From assembly GCA_947646735.1 (NCBI GenBank), contig CANTFK010000275.1, positions 1 to 64,000 of the forward strand: a stretch of DNA of 64,000 nt. Reading direction: 5' to 3'. Positions 55,299 through 64,000 of this stretch are shown here, in pieces. Position 1 is the first letter of the stretch; every line of letters begins with the position of its first letter. The notes beneath the pieces were generated by a model. It searched no databases and was not told where the DNA came from. It saw only the letters and a program-made list of their open reading frames with translations. The translations under genes and the position numbers were made by a program. The DNA is from Peronospora farinosa. Taxonomy: Eukaryota > Oomycota > Peronosporomycetes > Peronosporales > Peronosporaceae.

Positions 55299-55647
55299 TC
55301 ACACGTCTTTGGATGGGATATCACACGCGCGCTTTTCTTGTCCAGGCTTCTTCTCGAGGTGCTTGGATATTAGCCCCATTACCTGCGTGAAGCCGATGTG
55401 TTCCACTCGAAAGACGTCCTTCATCTCTTGGTTGGGGCGGATTACCCGCCCGTCCTTGGGGTCCTGCAGCTCATGCTGCTTCACATAGGCCCAACTAAAC
55501 ATACAATACAACGGTGAGTTTACAGAACTTTATCAACCAAGACGTGGTGACACACAATTCTTTGATGGCGGCCGGACGAGTGAGCTCGCTCTTGCCCAGC
55601 AGGTGGCTCAATGAAGGTGACAGCTTGTACAAGTTCTTGGACGTCAT
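55299..55647 (-). CDS. Small SWIB-domain protein, two exons
   Basis: Exons 55556-55647 and 55299-55494 (minus strand) with a 61-bp GT-AG intron give a 95-aa product. It starts MTSKNLYKLSPSLSHLLG and reads across the joint as AAIKE|FWAYVKQHELQDP, then RVIRPNQEMKDVFRVEHI and GLISKHLEKKPG. This is the complete SWIB/MDM2 fold (LSP..L..LLGKSELTRP, W-Y-K, LQDP, F, L-HL). SWIB proteins act in chromatin remodelling complexes; short ones also act in organelles. An in-frame stop lies three codons before the ATG, so no longer N-terminus fits without another exon. It is convergent with the 1271-aa gene, 114 bp apart. Confidence 0.75.
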
Positions 55648-57672
55648 CGTTGCTCAATTTATGCGGACTTCTGTGTATTTGATTGCATTCTGGGAGTACT
55701 TACGGACTCGTCGCAGACGGGAGAAGGCGCAGACTTCGAGAGGAACCACTACAATACAGTAGTGACAACATGTGGACATCGCTGATGGAGAGCGTACAAG
55801 CCCACTGGCAATGAAGACGGTCGTGCCGAAAAACGGAATTGTTGAAGCCGCTGTCGAGGACATGGTACTTCACGTCTCCATCTTAACTCTGGAATGTCTG
55901 ATACGCACTTGGTTTGTAATTGACCAGTAGACGCGTTCGCGACAGTTTTCAACACATACGTCCGCTGACCGACTTGAAACGAACCTCGTAAACAGCACAA
56001 TATTTTTTGACCACGAGCGCAATTCCGTGCTCTTTGCTGACAGGCTTGGGGGTCGGTCATCATTCGCTGTTGTAGATTGGAAAGTCTGTTAAGCTTCTGC
56101 ATGTGCGCGTCTTATAAACCGTCCAATTTTCGTATCAACCGTTTCAATCAAACAGTTGATTGTCTCGACAAGTTTCGTTCGTTCAATGTGGTGCGTCTTG
56201 ATTAACAATATGTACATCTTGGCCAACCCGTTGTTTCTCTCGACAAGTTTTGCCCGTTCTGCAAATGTGTCTTGATAACAACGTATTGTACATCTTGTCC
56301 ACCCTGTTGCCCCACACTCATACCCTGCAATACAGAAAGTTCAGTAGAGCTATGAGTGCGAGTTTCACGCAAGGTCTATTCAAGCTCCACGATACGTGCG
56401 CGGAGCCTAGCGTTTTCGACAGCTCCCATGTCGGTGCAGTGTGATTGTGAAGCATGTTAGTGTAAGATGTCCTGCTGTGTAAAGATGGCAAATGAAGACA
56501 GAGTCCTTTTCTATAGATGGCTTTAATCCATATAAATCGTATAGCTAATGCTGTAACTGCGCTTGATACGTGCATTCGAGCAAATTCTGAGTTCTTTGCT
56601 TCCAGGCATTAATGAGTTTGCAAGCTCAGGACTATTATGCAGGTGCGGAGCAAATTCAGCGTCCTGTGGCTATTGACTACACACATTTGATTTCGGACCT
56701 ACACTGCCATGGCCAATGCATGAACTTGCTTGACGTCCCTCGTAAAATCGAACAGCCTACTTTCTAAAACTCTATATGCTGTTGAACATTAAAGCTGGGG
56801 AAGAAGAGAGAAGAAGAGAGAAGATGTAGTCAAAAGTGATGGAGAACTCACACGTACCGATGATAATCGTGCAGCGATCGACCCTGCACGATGGTGTTGA
56901 CCATCGAAAATTTGAAGATGAAATATATATGAGTGATGTCCGGGTTGGTAAGCGAATAATAGCGTCTCCGTTGGCTTTCACACCGTCCAGCGCAGCCCTC
57001 AATATGCAAAAGGAATACATGATACGCCCATACTTTCGCCTGTGATTCGTATCAGGTCTGACGAAAGTAAGGTCGTAGTGTGGCCACATCGAGGTGAAGG
57101 TGCTTGTCACATTTGTCTTAACCTCACTGCACGAGGTTTTCTCGACCTACTACTTGGTACATCTCCATGCAAAGTAGATGATGATCACCGAACGTCCCAA
57201 GCGGGATCCTCTCGCATTGGCCGCCGATAAAATAACTTGCCGGACATCCGCATCCATCCCTTCTCAACGCTTTCAACTTCACTTGACAAATCACCCGTTG
57301 TCATTATCCACTCATGCGCACAAAATACATTGACCAAGCAAGTCATGAGCCCGTCTCGTGGACTTCCGTTGCTCGATGTTTTTCCACCTGCCAGCGAGTT
57401 CAATGAGCGACACGTTATAGACAACAGCACCAACATCGCCATGTCCAGAAAACGCTTCAAAACCTCTAAATGATCATATCTAGAGCTCCACAAACAATGA
57501 TGCAGCCCTGATGAGATGAATTGATAACTTTCGTGTGAATTAGTGGTTGTTGTACTTCATGGGTATGTGAATGGAAAACTATTCGTTTCGATAATGGCTA
57601 GATGACTTTCCCAAAGGGTCTTTCTCGGACGCATCCGACGTCTTCATGCTACGTCTTTCCAGGTAACGCCTC
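55648..57672. other. Intergenic region
   Basis: About 2 kb upstream of SWIB and downstream of Rab2. Short frames (55749-56102, 56772-57110, 57185-57493) show no known domain. It contains one tandem duplication, at 56164-56313. Confidence 0.5.
56164..56313. repeat. Tandem duplication, about 75-bp unit
   Basis: Two imperfect copies, each starting CTCGACAAGTTT and including GTACATCTTG.CCA.CC.GTTG. The second starts at 56239. Confidence 0.7.
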
Positions 57673-58592
<920 letters not shown>

Positions 58593-59023
58593 CTTCGATT
58601 AAGTATAGAGACTGGATACAATAAAGATAATACAAAACGCAAATGAGTGGTACAAGTCGTGTGAAAGTGTTGAGAAGATACACTTGGGTCGTGTACCTAC
58701 TTGTGTTGCACGAGAAGTGACTGGAGACGGAGAAACACGCTGGGGACTTTGTAGTTCTCTGGCAGTTGTTGTTTATTCGAAAAAAGAGAAGACTTGATGA
58801 CTTGATGTTTGTATGAAGAATGGGCGTCTGGATAGATATTACGGGAAGCAATTATACCCTTTGAAACATGATGATAACTCATGATAAGTAGTAGAAGGTA
58901 CCTAAGTGCGACGTCAAAATATTTACATTTATAGGCTAGATCATGGTCATATACGTGTGTGCTACATCATATTTTTATTCTATAGTCATTAACGTACAGT
59001 ACTGTAGCAATAGTCATAAGCGG
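58593..59023. promoter_or_regulatory. Shared 431-bp upstream region of Rab2 and ULK4-like genes
   Basis: The two genes point away from each other, so both promoters lie here. No clear initiator consensus was found. Confidence 0.5.
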
Positions 59024-60567
59024 ATGGAGAACTATAACATTTATGACGAAATTGGACGTGGCACGCACTCGTTTGTGTACAAAGCGCGACGTAAGCAAAG
59101 TATCGAATACGTAGCCGTCAAATCGACTGCTAAGAGTCGCATGGATAAGGTCTGTCGTCTGTACTTTTACGTATTTAAACCTCTAAAAAACCAATAAAAC
59201 ACGTTATAAAAACGCCTCCTATTCCTACATGTATTTAGATCTTAAACGAGGTTCCGTTTCTGCATAAACTCGACAGTCCTTATGTGCTCAAGTTCTTTGA
59301 CTGGTACGAATCATCCAACCACATTTGGCTTATACTGGAGTATTGTATGGGCGGGGATCTGCTCAATCTCATTACACAGGACAAACAACTTCCCGAAGCC
59401 GTCATCAAGGTTGGAATATTACTATTGAGAGGGTCTCTCTCTACTGTTATAAATGACGACTAATATTCTTGTTTATAATATTATTCCTCTTGTAGTCATT
59501 TGGAAGGGAACTTGTGGCTGGATTGCAGTATCTGCACGCCAATAGCATTTTATATTGTGATTTAAAACCTGCAAATATTCTTATTGATGAGTTTGGGTCC
59601 TTAAAGGTCCGTGCTTGCTGTGAATCTCGTCATGAAACAAAAAATAAACATCATTAACATGTTAAACTGCTGGTGGAATTTTAGCTGGCGGACTTTGGAC
59701 TTGCCCGACGCATTCCTGGAATCAAATCAGCACCAACACAACCAGTACGAGACATGATTGGACGTTTAATGCTTCTTGTGTTGATCATGTACATTAGCTT
59801 ACAATGTATTCTCTAGCTTGCACTTGGTTCGCCGCATTATATGGCACCTGAGTTGTTTCAACAAACGGCAGTGCATAGTTTTGCATCGGATTTTTGGGCT
59901 CTGGTACGGTTGAGTTCACGCTGATTAGGCTTCTTCTTTTTTTGTAAAAAGATGTAGTGGTTGATTGAATGAGATTGATGCTTGTATAGGGATGCGTGCT
60001 GTTTGAACTCCGAACCGGGCGACAACCATTTACACATACTAATTTTGCCGAGCTTGCACGAATGGTTCGTAGCAAAGATGTAGAGAAGGTCGGCTTTGTT
60101 TGTTTGTTAATCAGAAACAATTTGTGGTGTGGTCGAGATAGATTCAAAACGATGCAGTGGAGCTTCCCATTCCCGGATGTGAAATGTCGCTTGAGTTTTG
60201 CAATCTCTTGAAGCGCTTGCTAGTTAAAGACCCTTATCAGCGGATCACTTGGTGCGTGTTACATTGCATAGTCCTTTTTTTGGCTCGTGCACAAACACAA
60301 TGCGTCTGACGAGAAACTATTTTCAGGAATGAATTAGTCGGTCACCCATTCTGGGACAGTTTGCCTCGCCTCGAGAATGTTATCATGCCTTCGCAGGAAT
60401 TATTTGATAGGAAATTGCCGGTATCGCTAAAGTAAGTCCTGCTATCTGGATTGAACTTGCTTATGCAAGCATTGAATGTTGTTTTACTCAGGAATCGTTC
60501 CAGCAGGGATAGCGATTTCGAAAAATCTCGGCTCGAAAACAAGTTTTGCACTGAACGAAGCGAGTGA
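59024..60567 (+). CDS. ULK4: ULK4-like (Fused/RUNKEL family) protein kinase domain
   Basis: Nine exons: 59024-59149, 59239-59409, 59496-59606, 59685-59744, 59817-59903, 59990-60088, 60163-60251, 60327-60431 and 60492-60567. The start of exon 7 is least sure. It begins MENYNIYDEIGRGTHSFVYK, as in ULK4 (MENF.LYEEIGRG). It has Gly loop, AVKS (beta-3 Lys), YCDLKPANIL (HRD position YCD), ADFGLAR, MAPEL, DFWALGCVLFELRTGRQPF and VKDPYQRITWNELVGHPFW. ULK4 proteins go on for 800 or more residues of HEAT-like repeats. Here the frame stops at TGA 60565-60567, 25 codons into exon 9. In animals and protists ULK4 is tied to cilia; in plants (RUNKEL) to cytokinesis. Confidence 0.8.
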
Positions 60568-61988
60568 CGACGACAATGTGGTTTTCGGTAGCAATTCTAA
60601 TGGAAATCAACATCCATAGCCATGTGAAAAGAAGACAGCAGCAGTAACAACCCTCGATGGTATCAGATTCTGAAGCTTTGAGTTTCGATTAGTTATCCAC
60701 GACAATACTACCCAAAACGCTGCCCATGAGGAATCTCTGCCCATATGTTGGACACACAGTCTGTTAAACAACAATGGCGACCTTGACGACCATTTTGAAG
60801 ATGATTATAGTGATGGATCCAGTCAATTGATGGGATTCAAACATAGTGGCGAATGACCAACGCATCTCATGTTGCACCTCTTGCGATTTGGAGCGCACCA
60901 AAACAACAAGTACTACTGAGTAGCATGTTCGACCAAAGTGGTGCACCAAGAAGCTGGCTTCGCAAGATTACAAAACTTGTCTTTACGGCTGCAAATTGCC
61001 GTGGAAACGATCATCAGAAACAAGATATTAAGCTTGACGAGTTACTACACGTTCATGCAGAACTTCTTCGGTTTACACTGAAGGTTTGTTGTCATACACA
61101 ATAGAGGCGATAAAGATCCAATCTAGTCTGTCTCAAGTCTTCGCCTGCTGACACTGTATAGAAGCTCAACATGCCTGCTCTCTCTCAGTTGCCACATTTG
61201 ACCGACCCATGTAGGTCTATCATCAAGCTTTCAATATGTATGTTGACGCAAAAAGCTCGGGTGTCCAGATCGGACAAGACAAGATGTTAATGCTCTGCTT
61301 TGTGCTCGGCTCTTTGCTTCAATTTGCGGCCGTCGTTGCACCATCGTCACCCGAACAGCTACAACCTGCTCGTAAACATCTTGTTGGAAATTGCTGCCAG
61401 TCCTCCCAAAAGGCTTGAAGACATGAGAACTATCGGCAAGAATGAGTAGCAGTCTCGATCGCTAGCACTTGCTTGCCTTGGAGAATTGCTACTTTACATA
61501 CCGACAGAGAAAGAATCCTGTACTCACGTTCGTGGGCTTGCTAGACGTTCCGGACAAGTTCAAATCGTTGCCTTCAAATGCAACATAGCTTAGATATAAG
61601 TGACGATAATATGGATGGCGACAGCGTCATTGTCCTGCATGTGCTAAAACACTGTCTGCGCTGCCAGGTAACAATGGACTTGGTCGTGTGCCTGGATGAC
61701 TGGAAACGTTGACTGTCTAAATGCTGCGAAAGCTTTGGTATCGCAAAAGCAGCCATCTCGAACAAATGAGGATCATGGTCGAACGCGAAGGTCATTTGAA
61801 GAGTCCGTTTATCCCAGAGCAGATATTGAAGGCTGCAGCAGCAATCGTGAGTCTTCGCCACACGTCATACTCACGATGACTATAGTACCACTTGAACTAG
61901 AAAAGAGCTGGTCGTCTGCAAGGGTGTTTGTTTTGATTCAAGCGCTTGATGAAGGATTAGTAAACCGAAAGGTATATCAATTCTTTAC
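60568..61988 (+). pseudogene. Broken C-terminal region of the ULK4-like gene
   Basis: Pieces of a helical, HEAT-like protein lie in changing frames: ALNEASDDDNVVFGSNSN (about 60560), LLNNNGDLDDHFEDDYSDG (about 60765), SWLRKITKLVFTAA with LDELLHVHAELLRFTLK (about 60950-61085), LALACLGELLLYIPTEKES (about 61465-61520) and ILKAAAAIVSLRH (about 61825). Stops between them are not all removed by plausible GT-AG introns. I infer decay of a once full-length ULK4, but a gene with many small introns or assembly indels is not excluded. Confidence 0.5.
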
Positions 61989-64000
61989 CTACGCGTAATG
62001 CTGCTTCGCTTCTTCCCATTGAGTATTGGGGTAGATCTGGAGGTCCAAGCGCTCCGCAACCTCATTCAAGTGAGATGAATCGCCCTCAAACAGCCCCTTG
62101 AAGACCACATTCACAATGTGTTCAGAGCGCTCAATGAGCAGCTTGATTTCATGAGGCGTATCTGGCACCAAACGTTCGACAAGGACCGCCAAAACCAAAC
62201 ACACCTGGCACGCCACCACGAAAGTGAAGGCTCGGACAGTTCCACTTTGGTCTTCAAACAAGTTGGAAGTCCACAAAATAAGTGCCGAGTTCGTGCCAAG
62301 CGCAATATACGTCATAAATCGTAAAATATGAAACCACACGCCAATATCCTTAGCGGGATGGGGAAACGGCCGGCGGTGAACAAAACAGAGTTTCACAGCA
62401 TCGACATGGACTTCTAGCATATTGTTAGCAAGTGCTAGCAACGGTGTGAGCGGGAATGCCACCACGAATAAGTTAATGAAGCCATACTGGATGACCATCT
62501 CGTTGTAGTCCTCGAATGCCTCATTGGTCTCGTACGGCACCAGTTTAGCCTGCTCTTCAATGTAGTTGTGGCCAACCTTCTCCTCAGTGTTTGCCGCTTT
62601 GCGCTCGTCAAAGAGTTGGTAACGGTACTTTAGATACGGGACCGCCACTTCCGTCGTGTTGCCCACCACAATTCGGATCAAGAACAGCGTCAGCAACTGG
62701 TCGCGTAACTCCTGCATACAGTCATCTCCATACAGACAAGAGCCTTCAGCCATTCGCTTCACGAAAGCTATATAGAAAAAGGACGCGAATGAGTTGCAAA
62801 ACTGAAACATGAAAACCTTGATGATCAAGTAGCTTTCGTACTCAGCGTCTGTACGGTGATTTTCAAGGTCATTCAGTATGCGTGCCACATTTCGATAAAC
62901 CATATTCAGCACCAGAATCTGAATAGCATTCACCACAGTCACACTAAATGTCAGCGAGGTCCGATACTTGGCGCTAATGTGGTGGTTTTTCAAATTGTCA
63001 GTGCTGTTGATCCAGTGCTTGAGTACGAACAGACCAAAGAGAGCAACAACCACGATTCCGACCATTAACGTGACGACCAACACGGACACGACAAATGCAC
63101 GGCGGCGTTTTGTCTTACTTTCAAATGTCACTTCCTCTGCATCAGTCACCGGGTGGTAGCTTTTAGTTCCACGGAACTGAGGGCGGTAGCGGAATGACTC
63201 TTGCAAGCCACTTAAACCCCAGAGTGAATCCAATAGACCGTTCTTGCGCCTCCAGAGTTCGGAAAAAAACGACGACCAAAGAACCACAAAGACAGCAAAG
63301 GCGATAAGAATGTAGCCTTGATGGTTCGTACCTGTAGCAGCCTGGCGTGCTTCAATGTAAACAAACGTGATAATACCCGCGATGGCGGGGAAGATAAGCA
63401 TCTTTGTGTAGAATTCTAGCCATGCAAAGTACAGCGCAATTTTCTCTCCAAAGTAGTAGCGTATTTTGTGCAAAGGTTGGTAGAACATGGTCCAGTGAAG
63501 AGCCCACGTGTGCCTTAGGTCGTGCAGTGCATCGACGTCGTGAAGTGCGAACATCGGGCCCTCCAAGTATCCAGCTGCCTCGAGAGCATCTGCGTTCACG
63601 TGGCGTTCTACAATACCTTCGGCCAATCGAATGCGATCCTTTTGCGTAAACATCGTCTGCTCTTTCTTCTTACCCCACTTGGTCGGGTAGCGTCGGTAGT
63701 ACGGCTGGTACTTATCCTCCCGGCGATATTCAGCAAATGGCGCAAAGTACGTTAATGGATCGTACGGCAACGCAAAGATCGACGTCCAAAAACGATTCCA
63801 GTGACTTCCCTGGACACGACGGTAAGTGTCGTCTTCCACAAACAGACCGTCAGCCTCTTCAGTATGTCCCCACACATCCAGTGCTTTACGTAGCTCTGGA
63901 TGAAACTTCTCTCCACGTGACACTAACAACGGGTCCATCTCGGGGTATTCTTCATCTTCGTCTGCATAGCCGCGTGTGTGTCGTAAATGGTCAATTGAGT
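61989..64000 (-). CDS. Anoctamin (TMEM16) family membrane protein, 5' end off the edge
   Basis: Open from the right edge to TAG at 61989-61991, 670 codons visible. It has the anoctamin pattern: a cytosolic N-part; RIRLAEGIVERHVN and WALHWTMFYQPLHKIRYYFGE before TM1; YFAWLEFYTKMLIFPAIAG (TM1); about ten hydrophobic segments in all; FCNSFASFFYIAF; VVGNTTEVAVPYLKY; EDYNEMVIQYGFINLF; and FPLTPLLALANNMLEVHVDA, the region with Ca-binding acidic residues in TM7-TM8. Anoctamins are Ca-activated lipid scramblases or anion channels. Upstream of Met at 63936-63938 the frame stays open with acidic residues (ADEDEEYPEM), so the start lies beyond the window. It converges with the ULK4 region with no gap. 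Confidence 0.9.
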   Translation of the reverse strand, partial: SIDHLRHTRGYADEDEEYPEMDPLLVSRGEKFHPELRKALDVWGHTEEADGLFVEDDTYRRVQGSHWNRFWTSIFALPYDPLTYFAPFAEYRREDKYQPYYRRYPTKWGKKKEQTMFTQKDRIRLAEGIVERHVNADALEAAGYLEGPMFALHDVDALHDLRHTWALHWTMFYQPLHKIRYYFGEKIALYFAWLEFYTKMLIFPAIAGIITFVYIEARQAATGTNHQGYILIAFAVFVVLWSSFFSELWRRKNGLLDSLWGLSGLQESFRYRPQFRGTKSYHPVTDAEEVTFESKTKRRRAFVVSVLVVTLMVGIVVVALFGLFVLKHWINSTDNLKNHHISAKYRTSLTFSVTVVNAIQILVLNMVYRNVARILNDLENHRTDAEYESYLIIKVFMFQFCNSFASFFYIAFVKRMAEGSCLYGDDCMQELRDQLLTLFLIRIVVGNTTEVAVPYLKYRYQLFDERKAANTEEKVGHNYIEEQAKLVPYETNEAFEDYNEMVIQYGFINLFVVAFPLTPLLALANNMLEVHVDAVKLCFVHRRPFPHPAKDIGVWFHILRFMTYIALGTNSALILWTSNLFEDQSGTVRAFTFVVACQVCLVLAVLVERLVPDTPHEIKLLIERSEHIVNVVFKGLFEGDSSHLNEVAERLDLQIYPNTQWEEAKQHYA

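Noticed and set aside
59745..59818. Read-through of ULK4 exon 4 into the following frame
   Set aside because: The frame past 59744 leaves the kinase pattern, while GT-AG splicing to 59817 restores it (LALGSPHYMAPEL).

Overview
The window looks like nuclear DNA of a peronosporalean oomycete (Phytophthora or downy-mildew type). The evidence is a Crinkler (CRN) effector relic, chromodomain Ty3/Gypsy elements of the type abundant in these genomes, Ty1/Copia and Helitron-like repeats, short introns of about 55-90 bp, and genes such as a FYVE-DUSP fusion. It splits into two compartments. Positions 1 to about 41,560 are repeat-filled, with only relics of host genes. From about 42,640 to the right edge the DNA is compact and gene-dense.

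The left compartment is a nest of retroelements. At the left edge a Gypsy element (C1, plus strand) ends with its 3' LTR at 4030. It sits in the gag of a second Gypsy element (B1, minus), which sits in the pol of a third (D, minus; gag intact, 5' LTR from 7132). A degenerate Copia element (8297-13417, minus) follows; its integrase core has been replaced by a lone C-family LTR. After a truncated Gypsy element (E) and a relic of a coiled-coil gene come a broken CRN gene (15,846-17,948), a long inverted repeat, a broken HTH-psq gene and a TATG microsatellite. From about 20.1 to 37.6 kb a minus-strand Gypsy element (A) is split by a full-length plus-strand Gypsy element (B2, 21,810-33,406). B2 in turn is split by a short C-family element (C2, 25,547-29,497). 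B2's 3' LTR carries about 168 bp of mitochondrial small-subunit rRNA sequence. Two Helitron-like units with about 20 scattered copies of a terminal-hairpin motif (37,577-41,178) and a lone LTR close the compartment.

Two Gypsy families here carry a long open frame on the antisense strand between the chromodomain and the 3' LTR: about 494 codons in C1 and about 470 lightly damaged codons in B2. In B2 this frame overlaps the chromodomain coding on the other strand. This, the Helitron hairpin array and the internally duplicated 1271-aa protein are the most novel-looking items.

The right compartment holds, in order: a TPR/J-domain co-chaperone (DNAJC7-like, 3 exons, +); a JmjC oxygenase (+); a FYVE-DUSP protein (-); a 1271-aa protein built from two duplicated modules (+); a two-exon SWIB protein (-); Rab2 (5 exons, -); a ULK4-like kinase (9 exons, +) whose region after the kinase domain is broken; and an anoctamin (-) running off the right edge. 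Rab2 and ULK4 are divergent across 431 bp; ULK4 and the anoctamin converge. The genes serve housekeeping roles (chaperone, vesicle traffic, membrane, chromatin) and show no operon-like linkage. All calls come from reading the sequence; no database search was run.
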